Assembly (NCBI RefSeq): GCF_000829195.1
Contig: NZ_AP013294.1
Location: forward strand, 2,181,001-2,245,000
DNA from: Bacillus sp. OxB-1
GTDB lineage: Bacteria > Bacillota > Bacilli > Bacillales_A > Planococcaceae
Direction of reading: 5' to 3'
DNA length: 64,000 bases
The notes beneath the pieces were generated by a model. That model was not told where the DNA came from. It made no database searches and saw only the letters and a program-made list of their open reading frames with translations. The translations under genes and the position numbers were made by a program. Below, piece by piece: positions 1 through 9,448 of the stretch. The stretch's first letter is position 1. Every line of letters starts with the position of its first letter.

Positions 1-46
1 ATTGAACTCCGTGCAAATCGGAGAAAAGCTTCTGGCATCACAATAA
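1..46 (+). CDS. 3' end of upstream gene, probably aspartokinase (partial)
   Basis: A reading frame enters from the left edge (codons from base 2) and ends at TAA 44-46, leaving about 14 residues ending in EKLLASQ. It lies 20 bp before dapA. In Bacillus, dapG (aspartokinase I) directly precedes dapA, so that is the likely identity. This rests on position only, because too little sequence is visible to recognise a domain. Confidence 0.4.
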   Translation, partial: LNSVQIGEKLLASQ

Positions 47-66
47 ACAACGAAGGGCTGATCAAA

Positions 67-972
67 ATGGATATAGGACAAATAGCAACGGCGATGGTGA
101 CTCCTTTTACACCGGAAGGGAACATCGATTTCCAAAAAACCGCCAACTTGATCGAACATTTAATTGCCAACGGTACGGATACGCTCGTCGTCTGTGGGAC
201 GACGGGGGAATCACCGACCTTATCTGCAGAAGAAGATAAAGAGCTCATCGACTTCACGGTGAAACAAGTCAACAAGCGGATTCCGGTCCTCGCAGGAACA
301 GGTACGAATGATACGGCAGTCTCGGTCCAGTTGACGAAGACGGCAGAATCGCTAGGCGTGGATGGCATCATGCTCGTTACGCCTTACTACAATAAACCGG
401 ACCAAAGAGGGCTCTATGCCCATTTCACGCATGTTGCGAAGGAGACGAAATTACCGATTCTTCTATACAACATCCCGGGCCGTTCTACAGTCAATATGGT
501 GCCGGAAACAGTCATCGCGCTTTCCAAAGTGGATAACATCCAGGCCATTAAGGAAGCGAGCGGCGACCTGGAGCAAATGGCAGCCATCATCGAAGGGACG
601 GCGGATGATTTCGACGTCTACTCCGGCGACGATGGATTGACACTGCCGCTGCTATCCATCGGCGGGAAAGGGATCGTTTCGGTTGCCTCCCACGTTGTCG
701 GGAATGAAATGCAGCAGATGATCAACGCCTTCAAGAACGGCAAAACGAAAGAAGCGGCTGATATGCACCGTGCCTTATTACCATTATTCGGAGCATTATT
801 CGCTTCTCCGAACCCGGTTCCGGTCAAATACGCGCTGAATAAAATCGGCGTTCCGGTCGGCGGCGTCCGCCTGCCGCTCATGGCATACGGCGACGTGCAT
901 CCGGAATTCGATGCAGTCTGGGAAGCTTTCCAGCAACAAAGCGCACGCTTCTCGGTTCAGAAACCGGTATAA
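67..972 (+). CDS. dapA: 4-hydroxy-tetrahydrodipicolinate synthase
   Basis: Condenses pyruvate with aspartate semialdehyde, the first committed step to lysine, diaminopimelate for the wall and dipicolinate for spores; cytosolic. The 301-residue product has the usual length of the TIM-barrel DapA family. The pyruvate-contact motif GTTGES is at residues 44-49, the catalytic tyrosine is Y134 in LLYNIPGRS, and the Schiff-base lysine is K162 in IKEASGD. The ATG is preceded by a GAAGGG ribosome-binding site. A hairpin terminator follows, so this is probably the last gene of an asd-dapG-dapA type operon. Confidence 0.97.
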   Translation: MDIGQIATAMVTPFTPEGNIDFQKTANLIEHLIANGTDTLVVCGTTGESPTLSAEEDKELIDFTVKQVNKRIPVLAGTGTNDTAVSVQLTKTAESLGVDGIMLVTPYYNKPDQRGLYAHFTHVAKETKLPILLYNIPGRSTVNMVPETVIALSKVDNIQAIKEASGDLEQMAAIIEGTADDFDVYSGDDGLTLPLLSIGGKGIVSVASHVVGNEMQQMINAFKNGKTKEAADMHRALLPLFGALFASPNPVPVKYALNKIGVPVGGVRLPLMAYGDVHPEFDAVWEAFQQQSARFSVQKPV

Positions 973-984
973 TTCAATGACAGT

Positions 985-1028
985 GCCGAGCCTCACTATC
1001 CAATCGGATGGCGATGGCTCGGCTTTTT
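985..1028 (+). terminator. Intrinsic terminator after dapA
   Basis: GCCGAGCC pairs with GGCTCGGC across a 23-nt loop and is followed by TTTTTT. It closes the dapA transcription unit. Confidence 0.85.
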
Positions 1029-1104
1029 TGTCGTTGGAGCAAATGACTGAATTAATTTAAAAAACATATAAAAGGCCATTGTCATTCAAAAAGGCTTTTT
1101 TTGT

Positions 1105-1133
1105 TTGTACAGAATGCGCTTGTCCCGTATAAT
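1105..1133 (+). promoter_or_regulatory. SigmaA promoter for rnjB
   Basis: TTGTAC (1105-1110), a 17-bp spacer and TATAAT (1128-1133). It lies after the dapA terminator and about 420 bp before the rnjB start, so the rnjB mRNA has a long leader. Confidence 0.7.
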
Positions 1134-1556
1134 GAATCTTAGTTGAAGTGGACGGGAAACCAAATAGGAATTTTAAGAAGTGCGGGAAGTTTGGCTAAAA
1201 CCGTAAAAATGGGTTTTCGCCATAGACGGGTCTGTCCGGGTTGATGATTTTCATTCCAAGCCGAAGACGGCCTGAAACTTGCCCGGCTTTTTGAACATAT
1301 GTAAATTGGTTAAAACTTTTGCGTGAATCAGACAGAGTGCAACGTTGATTGGAGTGGAAGGCGGCAACTTCTGCGGGACGTACCGCGGATGGTGCAACTC
1401 TATGGGATGCCTGATTGTGCAGAAATTCGGCCTACGAACACTTTGCCGTTCGATTGGCTGCGCCCCGCGGTAAACGGCCGCCCGGAACGGAAATCAACGT
1501 GGGTAACCCGGATGCAGTTTTTATTTCAATGTATAGAGGCAATAGGAGGAACTATT
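1134..1556 (+). promoter_or_regulatory. Long rnjB leader with possible attenuator
   Basis: This 420-bp stretch holds no convincing gene. CCGGG (1236-1240) can pair with CCCGG (1282-1286), and AAGCCG (1258-1263) with CGGCTT (1284-1289). The two pairings compete for the same strand, and a CTTTTT run follows at 1287-1292. It resembles an intrinsic terminator that alternative folding could open. The reading frame of rnjB stays open back to a GTG at 1323, but no ribosome-binding site supports a start there. Confidence 0.3.
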
Positions 1557-3224
1557 TTGACAAAAACCAAAAACGAATTAATAAGAATCATCCCGCTCGG
1601 GGGAGTCGGGGAAATCGGGAAGGCGATGTATGTCGTGGAAATCGATGATGAAATGTTCATCGTCGATTCTGGGCTGATGTTCCCGGAAGGCGAGATGCTC
1701 GGTATCGATATCGTCATACCGGACATCTCCTATGTCGAGGAGAACAAAGACCGGGTGAAAGGGATTTTCTTGACGCATGGCCATGAAGACGCCATCGGCT
1801 CGATTGCCTACTTGCTGCAGAAAGTGCAGGCGCCGGTCTATGGATCGAAACTGACGCTCGCCTTGGCGAAAGAGCATCTCAAACAGATGCCTGCGCCAAA
1901 TCAGGTGAAATTTTTCGAAGTGACGAATAAAAGCCGCATGAACTTCAAGCAGACACATGTTACGTTCTTCCATACGACGCATAGCATTCCGGATTCGCTT
2001 GGAATCGTATTCCATACGAGCGAAGGGGCCATCGTCCATACGGGGGAATTCAAATTCGACCAGTCCGCGAAAGGTAAATACCGCCCGGACGTGGCGAAAA
2101 TGGCGGGCCTCGGGGAAGAAGGGGTCTTCATCCTCATGTCCGATTCGTCGGAAGCGGAACGTCCAGGCTATACGACATCCGAATCCGTCATCGAGGGGGA
2201 ACTTTCGAAGACTTTCCATAAGGCGGAAGGCCGCATTTTGGTAGCGCTCTATGCGTCGAACTTCATCCGCATTCAGCAAGTGTTCGACAAGGCGAGCGAA
2301 ACCGGTAAGAAAGTGGCAGTCGTCGGGAAAAGCTTGGAAAGCTATTTCGAAGTCGGCATGAAACTTGGGTATTTGCATATCGATGATGAAATCGTCATCC
2401 CGGTGAAAGACATTGAGAAATATGACGATGATCAAGTCGTCGTCATTGTGACGGGCAATAAAGGCGAACCTCTCGACGCCTTGGAGCGGATTGTCCGCAA
2501 GCATCATAAGGATCTCCGCATCAAAGAGACGGATACGATCCTGATCACGTTCACCCCTTCGCCCGGGATGGAAGTCGAGATGTTCCAGACGATGAATGAG
2601 CTGGCAAAAGCGGGTGCGACAGTGTTGACCTCCAGTAAGAAGGTCCACGTATCGGGGCATGGCAGCCAAGAAGATCTGAAACTGATGCTGAATTTGATGC
2701 GTCCAAAATATTTCATCCCGATTCAAGGCGAATACCGGATGCTCATCGCGCACTCCAAGCTCGCTCAGGAAACCGGTTTGGAAAAGTCGCAAATTTTCAT
2801 CGCGGATAAAGGCGATATCGTCGAGTTCAAAAATAATAAGATGCGGATGAGCGGCCGTGTGCAGGCGGGCAATGTCCTCATCGACGGCATCGGGGTCGGC
2901 GATGTCGGCAACATCGTCCTGCGTGACCGGAAATTGCTGAGTCAGGACGGCATCTTCACGGTTGTCGTCACATTGAGCCGCAAACAGAAACGGATTGCCG
3001 CGGGACCTGAAATCGTTTCGCGCGGATTCGTGTATGTCCGGGAATCCGAGGAACTGTTGGAGGAATCCGCCAAGCTGGTCCGCAAGATTGTCGAAAAGTA
3101 TGTGAATAAAGAGACGTTTGAATGGACAAACATTAAACAAGAGATCCGTGATACGTTAAGTTCTTATCTATTCCAGCAAACGAAGAGAAGACCGATGATC
3201 ATCCCGATTATCATGGAGTATTAA
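1557..3224 (+). CDS. rnjB: Ribonuclease J2
   Basis: A metallo-beta-lactamase/beta-CASP RNase of mRNA decay and rRNA processing that partners RNase J1. I start it at TTG 1557, behind AGGAGG, giving 555 residues, the family length. In J1 the metal motif is HxHxDH; here residues 74-79 are HGHEDA, so the last histidine is missing. HTGEFKFD also has Glu where J1 has Asp. These substitutions, and the position between dapA and spoIIIE as for B. subtilis rnjB, mark it as the weakly active J2 paralogue rather than J1. A terminator follows. Confidence 0.92.
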   Translation: MTKTKNELIRIIPLGGVGEIGKAMYVVEIDDEMFIVDSGLMFPEGEMLGIDIVIPDISYVEENKDRVKGIFLTHGHEDAIGSIAYLLQKVQAPVYGSKLTLALAKEHLKQMPAPNQVKFFEVTNKSRMNFKQTHVTFFHTTHSIPDSLGIVFHTSEGAIVHTGEFKFDQSAKGKYRPDVAKMAGLGEEGVFILMSDSSEAERPGYTTSESVIEGELSKTFHKAEGRILVALYASNFIRIQQVFDKASETGKKVAVVGKSLESYFEVGMKLGYLHIDDEIVIPVKDIEKYDDDQVVVIVTGNKGEPLDALERIVRKHHKDLRIKETDTILITFTPSPGMEVEMFQTMNELAKAGATVLTSSKKVHVSGHGSQEDLKLMLNLMRPKYFIPIQGEYRMLIAHSKLAQETGLEKSQIFIADKGDIVEFKNNKMRMSGRVQAGNVLIDGIGVGDVGNIVLRDRKLLSQDGIFTVVVTLSRKQKRIAAGPEIVSRGFVYVRESEELLEESAKLVRKIVEKYVNKETFEWTNIKQEIRDTLSSYLFQQTKRRPMIIPIIMEY

Positions 3225-3237
3225 TTTCCAACCAAAC

Positions 3238-3279
3238 AAGGATTTCCTTGCCGTCATTGCGGCGGGAAATCCTTTTTTA
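3238..3279 (+). terminator. Intrinsic terminator after rnjB
   Basis: AAGGATTTCC and GGAAATCCTT form the stem, with an inner GCCG/CGGC pairing, followed by TTTTTT. Confidence 0.85.
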
Positions 3280-3333
3280 GTAAAGTTGTCTGTACATGAT
3301 CGAAGACCACCTGATTGAGTGAGGAGGGGGAAA

Positions 3334-5676
3334 ATGTCGAAACGGGCGAAGAAAAAGAAAAAGCGTGCTTCTGCGCAAAAAAAGAGTACGGGCAGCTGGA
3401 ATCCGCTGCTCTATGAAGTCGTCGGCTTAGCGATGATCGGGCTTGCCGTCATCATCATATTTGAATTCGGCGTCGTCGGAAGGAGCCTGGCATCGGTAGG
3501 ACGGTTCATTTTTGGGAATTGGCATGGCGCCCTGCCGTTACTGTTGATCATCCAAGCCTTGATTTATATGATCAACCGGAAAATGGGCGGATGGAAGAAC
3601 CGGATTGTCGCGGGCTGTCTATTCATCTTGGCGAGCCTTCTTCTATTCAGTCATATTTATCTTTTCAAAGAGCTCTATGAAAGCCGGGTCCTTATGTCCG
3701 ATTCCGCTTTGAAGGAGACGTGGAAGGTGCTCATCACGAATGACGGCATCGAGTCGAGGACAGGGGCGTTAGGTGGCGGCATGGCCGGCGCAGTCTTGTT
3801 TGCGATGTTCCATTCGCTTCTCGATTCTGCGGGGGCGACCGTAGCGGGTGTATTGTTGCTGTTGATAGGAATTGTGCTACTGACCGGAAAAGCGCTCGTT
3901 CCGTATGTCATCGAACAATTCCCGGCAGCTATCGATTCGATGAAAGGGCTGTTTGAGCAGAAGGGAAAGCAGAAACGGAAGAAAAAACAGCCTTCCCGCT
4001 CATCGCGCGCTTCTAAAAGATCACTTATCCAAGGAGTGCGTACGGTGCCGGACGTGCCTGATGATGGAGATGTGGAGGAGGAAGCATTGCCGGCTCAGCC
4101 AATCATATCCGCTTTCAGCGAACGGATAGAAAAAGTGGAGGAGAAATCGGCAGAGGAGGAGCAGGCGGCAGCTGTGGAAGCGCCCGAGCAACCGAAGCCG
4201 GTCGAAATTTCGACCTATACGGGAGTGACCGGGGAAGAGGAAAACGAGTCGTATATCCTTCCGCCGGCCACCTTATTGAAACAGACGCCCCATCATGATC
4301 AATCGGAGGAGTATGATTCCATCCAAGCGAATGCCCAGACGCTGGAACGGACATTCCTCAGCTTCGGGGTCAAAGTGCGCGTCACGCAAGTCCATTTAGG
4401 CCCGGCTGTCACAAAATACGAGGTGCTGCCGGATACGGGCGTGAAAGTGAGCCGGATCGTCAGTCTGGCGGATGACATCGCCTTGGCGCTAGCTGCGCGG
4501 GATATACGGATCGAAGCGCCGATTCCCGGGAAATCGGCGGTCGGCATAGAGGTACCGAACAACGCAATTGCCATGGTGAGCCTCCGGGAAGTGGTCGAGT
4601 CGAAAGAGAACAGCCGGCCTGATTCGAAGTTGATGATCTCGCTCGGCCGGGATGTCACCGGGCAGGCGATGCTCGCTGAATTGAACAAGATGCCGCACGT
4701 CCTCATCGCCGGATCAACAGGCAGCGGGAAAAGTGTGTGCATCAATGGCATCATCGTGAGCATCTTAATGAGAGCGAAGCCCCATGAAGTGAAACTGATG
4801 ATGATCGATCCGAAAATGGTCGAACTGAATGTGTATAATGGCGTCCCGCATCTTCTTGCGCCGGTTGTGACCGATCCGCGTAAAGCATCCCAGGCGCTGC
4901 AAAAAGTGGTCGCTGAGATGGAGCGGCGCTATGAACTGTTTTCCCACACCGGGACACGGAATATCGAAGGTTATAATGAACATATCGAAGAATGGAACCG
5001 GATGAACGATGAAAAGCATCCGCGCATGCCGTTCATCGTCGTCATCGTCGATGAGTTGGCGGACCTCATGATGGTCGCTTCCAGTGATGTGGAAGACTCG
5101 ATCACGCGGTTGGCCCAAATGGCGCGCGCTGCCGGAATCCATTTGATTATCGCAACACAGCGTCCGAGTGTCGATGTCATCACAGGCATCATCAAAGCGA
5201 ATATTCCGTCCCGGATCGCCTTTGCCGTATCATCAGCTGTCGACTCGAGGACGATTTTGGATACAGGAGGGGCGGAGAAACTGCTCGGCAGAGGTGATAT
5301 GTTATTCTTGCCGGCGGGAGTCTCCAAACCTACCCGCGTCCAAGGCGCTTTCGTCTCGGATGCGGAAGTCGAAGCAGTCGTCAATTTCGTCATTGAGCAG
5401 CAGAAGGCCCAATACCAGGAAGAGATGATTCCGACAGATGTGGAGGAAGTCCCTCTTCACGAAGAGACGGATGAATTATTTGATGAAGCGGTGCAACTTG
5501 TCGTTGAAATGCAGACTGCATCCGTCTCGATGTTGCAGCGCCGTTTCCGCGTCGGCTATTCCAGGGCAGCCCGGATTGTCGACCAGATGGAGATGCGCGG
5601 CATTGTCGGCCCTCCGGAAGGAAGTAAACCGAGACAAGTTCTGCTCGATAAAGGAGAATATGACAGTTCGTATTAA
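3334..5676 (+). CDS. spoIIIE: DNA translocase SpoIIIE/FtsK family
   Basis: A septal ATP-driven DNA pump that clears the chromosome from the division septum; in sporulation it moves DNA into the forespore. The chosen ATG 3334 follows GAGGAGGGGG; a GTG at 3319 overlaps that site and is less likely. The 780-residue product has a basic N-terminus, about four membrane helices within residues 25-200, and a charged linker to about 325. Walker A is GSTGSGKS near 460 and Walker B VIVDELAD near 570. A winged-helix gamma domain runs from about 712 ([10 protein letters not shown] onward) and reads oriented DNA signals. Position next to a YmfC-type GntR gene supports SpoIIIE. Confidence 0.95.
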   Translation: MSKRAKKKKKRASAQKKSTGSWNPLLYEVVGLAMIGLAVIIIFEFGVVGRSLASVGRFIFGNWHGALPLLLIIQALIYMINRKMGGWKNRIVAGCLFILASLLLFSHIYLFKELYESRVLMSDSALKETWKVLITNDGIESRTGALGGGMAGAVLFAMFHSLLDSAGATVAGVLLLLIGIVLLTGKALVPYVIEQFPAAIDSMKGLFEQKGKQKRKKKQPSRSSRASKRSLIQGVRTVPDVPDDGDVEEEALPAQPIISAFSERIEKVEEKSAEEEQAAAVEAPEQPKPVEISTYTGVTGEEENESYILPPATLLKQTPHHDQSEEYDSIQANAQTLERTFLSFGVKVRVTQVHLGPAVTKYEVLPDTGVKVSRIVSLADDIALALAARDIRIEAPIPGKSAVGIEVPNNAIAMVSLREVVESKENSRPDSKLMISLGRDVTGQAMLAELNKMPHVLIAGSTGSGKSVCINGIIVSILMRAKPHEVKLMMIDPKMVELNVYNGVPHLLAPVVTDPRKASQALQKVVAEMERRYELFSHTGTRNIEGYNEHIEEWNRMNDEKHPRMPFIVVIVDELADLMMVASSDVEDSITRLAQMARAAGIHLIIATQRPSVDVITGIIKANIPSRIAFAVSSAVDSRTILDTGGAEKLLGRGDMLFLPAGVSKPTRVQGAFVSDAEVEAVVNFVIEQQKAQYQEEMIPTDVEEVPLHEETDELFDEAVQLVVEMQTASVSMLQRRFRVGYSRAARIVDQMEMRGIVGPPEGSKPRQVLLDKGEYDSSY

Positions 5677-5747
5677 AACAGGGATGTTCGCCCTTTCCGA
5701 AGAGGAAGCCATTTTACTTGTTGCTTCTATTATTTACTGCATTACAG

Positions 5748-5790
5748 TGTTATAGTAATGTGGAATGTCAAACATCTGAGGTCTGACCTC
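5748..5790 (+). promoter_or_regulatory. Promoter and palindromic operator of the GntR gene
   Basis: An extended -10, TG-T-TATAGT, lies at 5748-5756 without a clear -35. The perfect palindrome GAGGT-CTG-ACCTC lies at 5778-5790, between the expected transcription start and the AGGAGGG ribosome-binding site. Its form resembles the GGTCnGACC sites bound by FadR-type GntR proteins. I infer autorepression by the gene just downstream. Confidence 0.5.
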
Positions 5791-5801
5791 TTAGGAGGGT
5801 T

Positions 5802-6533
5802 ATGATGGTAGTGAAAGCGGATCAGCGACATCTGTATATACAGGTGATCGAACGATTGAAAAAGGATATTGAAAACGGGGTCTTCAAGGAAAATGAAAAA
5901 TTCCCTTCCGAATTCGAGTTGGCGAGGTCCCTTGGCGTCAGCCGTTCTACATTGCGGGAGGCGCTTCGGCTACTGGAAGAGGAAAAAGTCATCGTGCGGA
6001 AACATGGGGTCGGTACATTTGTGAACCCGAAACCGGTGTTTTCATCCGGTATTGAGCAACTCTCGAGTGTCTCTGCTATGATTCGTGAGGCGGGCATGGA
6101 ACCGGGTACGATTTTCATGGATATCAATGATACCGAACTGACCGAGGAAAACGGGGACACATTTCCATCCGAAGATGGGGATCGCCTCGTTACAATCAAA
6201 CGGGTTCGAACGGCGGATGGTGAACCTGTCGTCTATTGCATCGACCAAGTCCTCGCCCGGACGATTTCAGGCGGAGTCGAGCACCTTTGGAACGAATCCA
6301 TTTTCGATTCGATTGAAAAATCCGGGGATATCCGAATTTCCCAAGCGGTTGCCTATATCGAACCGGTCGGTTATGACGAGGAAGCTTCTTCCATACTCCG
6401 ATGCGGTGTGGAAATCCCGCTGCTCGCCCTTATTCAACATCATTATAGCGAGGACGGGGAAATGGTCCTTTTCTCAAAGAACTACTTTCGGGCGGATAAA
6501 TTCAGTTTTCATGTCGTGCGAAAACGGGTATAA
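5802..6533 (+). CDS. GntR-family transcriptional regulator (YmfC-like, UTRA effector domain)
   Basis: A DNA-binding repressor of 243 residues. The N-terminal 75 residues are a GntR winged helix (SLGVSRSTLREALRLLEEE). Residues from about 90 form a UTRA ligand-binding domain with the typical VKRVRTADGEPV strand and a YFRADKF end. It lies 48 bp before the lipoprotein gene of a nucleoside-type ABC transporter, so it probably also controls that operon. A palindrome in its leader suggests autoregulation. The ligand is not visible from sequence. Confidence 0.85.
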   Translation: MMVVKADQRHLYIQVIERLKKDIENGVFKENEKFPSEFELARSLGVSRSTLREALRLLEEEKVIVRKHGVGTFVNPKPVFSSGIEQLSSVSAMIREAGMEPGTIFMDINDTELTEENGDTFPSEDGDRLVTIKRVRTADGEPVVYCIDQVLARTISGGVEHLWNESIFDSIEKSGDIRISQAVAYIEPVGYDEEASSILRCGVEIPLLALIQHHYSEDGEMVLFSKNYFRADKFSFHVVRKRV

Positions 6534-6581
6534 GACGTTAAGGCGTCATACTAAATAAATAAAAACAGGGAGGTCCTTTCA

Positions 6582-7658
6582 TTGGGTAAACGGAAATTTG
6601 GCCTTGGCCTTTCATTCTTGCTAGCAGCCGGAACGATACTTGGGGCATGCGGTGGAGGGGATAAGGGAAAAGACACCGGAGACAACACAGAAGGGCAGCA
6701 GTCAGCTGACGATACTTTCTCGATCGCCATGGTAACCGATGAGGGCGGCGTGGACGACAAGTCCTTCAACCAATCCGCTTGGGAAGGAATCAAACAATTC
6801 GGTGAAGAAAATAATTTAGAAAAAGGGACCGGTGGATATGATTATCTACAATCGACAAAAGCGGCCGAGTATATCCCAAACCTGAATAAATTGGTATCAC
6901 GTGATTTCGATTTGATTTTTGGGATCGGGGCAATGGTGAAAGACGCAGTGGAGGATATTGCTTCGGAACGTCCCGACAATCATTTCGCGTTAGTCGATGA
7001 AGTGACGGACATGCCAAATGTGGCAAGCGTCATGTTCAAAGAGCAGGAAGGCGCCTTTTTGGCTGGAGTAGTCGCGGCTAATATGTCGAAATCGGGTAAA
7101 ATCGGGTTTATCGGCGGCAGGGACTTGCCGGTCATCAAACGGTTTGAAGCGGGATTCCATGCAGGCGCTGAAGCTGTCAATCCGGATATTCAAGTGGAAG
7201 TTCATTATACAAATGACTTTACGAAAGCCGACTTGGGGAAAGCGGCTGCCAACTTAATGTACTCTTCGGGCGCTGATATTATTTTCCACGCTGCTGGCGG
7301 TACTGGAAACGGCATTTTTTCCGAAGCGAAAGAACGTAAAAAAGCAAATCCGGACGAGTACGTTTGGGTTATCGGTGTCGATTCTGACCAATACGAGGAA
7401 GGAAAAGTCGGGGACCAGAGTGTGACGCTGACATCCATGTTGAAACGGGTCGATATCGCTGTTAAAAAAATAGCGGAGCAGGCGCGCGATGGTGAGTTCC
7501 CAGGTGGCGACGTGACAACATACGGCCTTGCGGACCAAGGGGTGGAATTAGCGGACTCCCGAGGCGCCATTCCGGAAGAAGTCATGGCTGAAGTGGAAGA
7601 ATATACGAAGAAGATCATTGACGGAGAAATCGAAGTTCCGGAAATTCCTGAGAAATAA
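6582..7658 (+). CDS. BMP-family substrate-binding lipoprotein of a nucleoside ABC transporter
   Basis: A cell-surface solute receptor of 358 residues. It starts at TTG 6582 behind GGGAGGT. A lipoprotein signal ends in LGAC with the lipidated cysteine at residue 23, followed by a Gly-rich linker. The BMP/Med fold shows AMVTDEGGVDDKSFNQSA and IGFIGGRDLPVIKRFE. The family includes B. subtilis NupN (YufN), which takes up guanosine. With the next three genes it makes a complete importer, so purine nucleoside uptake is the best inference. Confidence 0.9.
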   Translation: MGKRKFGLGLSFLLAAGTILGACGGGDKGKDTGDNTEGQQSADDTFSIAMVTDEGGVDDKSFNQSAWEGIKQFGEENNLEKGTGGYDYLQSTKAAEYIPNLNKLVSRDFDLIFGIGAMVKDAVEDIASERPDNHFALVDEVTDMPNVASVMFKEQEGAFLAGVVAANMSKSGKIGFIGGRDLPVIKRFEAGFHAGAEAVNPDIQVEVHYTNDFTKADLGKAAANLMYSSGADIIFHAAGGTGNGIFSEAKERKKANPDEYVWVIGVDSDQYEEGKVGDQSVTLTSMLKRVDIAVKKIAEQARDGEFPGGDVTTYGLADQGVELADSRGAIPEEVMAEVEEYTKKIIDGEIEVPEIPEK

Positions 7659-7684
7659 CGAAATGGATACCGGGAAGGCCGTGA

Positions 7685-7722
7685 CTTGAATCGGCGGAAA
7701 TTTAACATTTCGCCGATTCAAG
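7685..7722 (+). repeat. Perfect 12-bp hairpin between receptor and ATPase genes
   Basis: CTTGAATCGGCG (7685-7696) and CGCCGATTCAAG (7711-7722) pair exactly across 14 nt, and the loop can extend the stem with AAAT/ATTT. No T-run follows, so it is not an ordinary terminator. A second inverted pair, AAATTAA (7770-7776) and TTAATTT (7811-7817), encloses AAGAAA/TTTCTT before the ATPase gene. The pair may stabilise the 3' end of the receptor mRNA and lower expression of the downstream genes, as is known for other binding-protein operons. Confidence 0.6.
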
Positions 7723-7876
7723 TTCAGCCTCCGACGGATTTTGAAGGCGTTCCATGGAAATCCCGACCGAAATTAATAGAAGAAAGGGTTGCGACCTGCC
7801 TTTTCTTGTGTTAATTTGACCTAATCATAGAGGATGAATAAATGGTTTACATATGAATGTCGAGGGAGTGGTGTCG

Positions 7877-9448
7877 ATGGAATACGTAGTGGAGATGCTG
7901 AATATCCGTAAGGTATTCGGCAATTTTGTTGCCAATGATAATATCACTCTCCAACTGAAAAAAGGGGAAATCCATGCCCTGTTAGGAGAAAATGGTGCCG
8001 GGAAATCGACGCTGATGAATGTACTCTTCGGATTGTACCAGCCGGACGGCGGGGAAATCCGGGTGCGTGGGAATGCGATCGCCATAACCGATCCGAATGT
8101 GGCCAATAGCTTAGGAATCGGCATGGTGCACCAGCACTTCATGCTCGTGGAAAATCTGACGGTAACGGAAAATATCGTCCTCGGCAATGAACCGAAGAAA
8201 ATGGGCATGATCAACGTAAAAGCCGCAGCCAAAAAAGTGGCCGAAATCTCCAAGTTGTATGGGCTCGATGTCGATCCCTATGCGAAAATCGAAGACATTT
8301 CAGTTGGCATGCAGCAACGGGTGGAAATTTTAAAAACGCTCTATCGCGGTGCTGACATTTTGATTTTCGATGAACCGACGGCCTCCTTGACCCCGCAGGA
8401 AATCCAAGAATTGATTTCCATCATGAAGAAATTGATCGCAGAAGGGAAATCCGTCATCATCATTACGCATAAATTGCAAGAAATCATGGAGGTCTCCGAC
8501 CGTGTGACGATCATCCGAAAAGGGAAAGGAATCGGCACTGTAGTCACTTCGGAAACCACCCCTGTGGAATTGGCTACGATGATGGTCGGTCGTCAAGTGA
8601 CGTTTAAAACCGAAAAAGGGCCTCCTCGACCGACGGAAGAGGTGCTGCGGGTTGAAAATTTGGTTGTTGAGGATTACAGGGGCGTTCCCCAATTGAAAGG
8701 ACTCAATTTATCCGTCCGTAAAGGTGAAATTGTCGGCATTGCAGGGATTGATGGCAATGGACAATCGGAATTGATCGAGGCGATTGCCGGTTTACGGAAG
8801 GTGAAAAGCGGCAAAGTGTTTCTCGATGCGGTGGATGTCACGGGGAAAAAACCTCGGGAAATAACGGAAGCGGGCCTCGGCCATATCCCGCAAGACCGCC
8901 ATAAACACGGACTCGTCCTGAATTTCTCCGTCGGCTATAATGCTGCATTGCAAACGTATTACAAAAAGCCGTTTTCCAAAAACGGCCTGATGAATTATAA
9001 AGTTATCTCCCAAAAAGCAAAGGATATCATTGCGGCTTACGATGTGCGTACACAAGGGGAACACGAATTGGTGCGCGCCCTATCCGGGGGGAATCAGCAG
9101 AAATTGATCATAGGCCGCGAAGTGGATCGGAATCCTGAATTGCTCATTGCCGCGTTGCCGACCCGGGGACTGGATGTCGGGGCGATCGAATTTATCCATA
9201 AACGGCTAATTGAACAACGGGATAATGGAAAAGCGGTCCTGCTCATCTCTTTTGAATTGGACGAGGTGATGAATGTTTCCGATCGAATTGCCGTCATTTA
9301 TGACGGACAAATTGTGGATACGGTACTGCCGCATGAAACTTCGGAACAAGAATTGGGTCTGCTCATGGCTGGCCATGTCAAAGAAGAGATGATCGTTGTC
9401 GGGGATGATGTCGTATTGAAGGAAGGTGACGACCGCCATGTCGAATAG
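7877..9448 (+). CDS. Nucleoside ABC transporter, ATP-binding protein (NupO/YufO type)
   Basis: Tandem ATPase subunit energising the importer. I choose ATG 7877, behind AGGGAG, giving 523 residues; a GTG-rich upstream extension to 7853 is possible. Domain 1 has Walker A GENGAGKST, an unusual signature (ISVGMQQR) and Walker B ILIFDEPT. Domain 2 has a degenerate Walker A (GIDGNGQS), a good LSGGNQQ signature, and LLIAALPTRG where an acidic Walker B would be. This asymmetry is normal in the sugar/nucleoside subgroup. It overlaps the next gene by 11 bp. Confidence 0.92.
   Translation: MEYVVEMLNIRKVFGNFVANDNITLQLKKGEIHALLGENGAGKSTLMNVLFGLYQPDGGEIRVRGNAIAITDPNVANSLGIGMVHQHFMLVENLTVTENIVLGNEPKKMGMINVKAAAKKVAEISKLYGLDVDPYAKIEDISVGMQQRVEILKTLYRGADILIFDEPTASLTPQEIQELISIMKKLIAEGKSVIIITHKLQEIMEVSDRVTIIRKGKGIGTVVTSETTPVELATMMVGRQVTFKTEKGPPRPTEEVLRVENLVVEDYRGVPQLKGLNLSVRKGEIVGIAGIDGNGQSELIEAIAGLRKVKSGKVFLDAVDVTGKKPREITEAGLGHIPQDRHKHGLVLNFSVGYNAALQTYYKKPFSKNGLMNYKVISQKAKDIIAAYDVRTQGEHELVRALSGGNQQKLIIGREVDRNPELLIAALPTRGLDVGAIEFIHKRLIEQRDNGKAVLLISFELDEVMNVSDRIAVIYDGQIVDTVLPHETSEQELGLLMAGHVKEEMIVVGDDVVLKEGDDRHVE

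Noticed and set aside
1323..1556. N-terminal extension of RNase J2 in the same frame
   Set aside because: No ribosome-binding site at GTG 1323, whereas AGGAGG precedes TTG 1557, which gives the family length and the conserved start.
1578..3140. 520-codon open frame antisense to rnjB
   Set aside because: Mirror of a strongly conserved gene with biased codon use. No ribosome-binding site, His/Phe/Arg-rich nonsense composition, and no recognisable domain.
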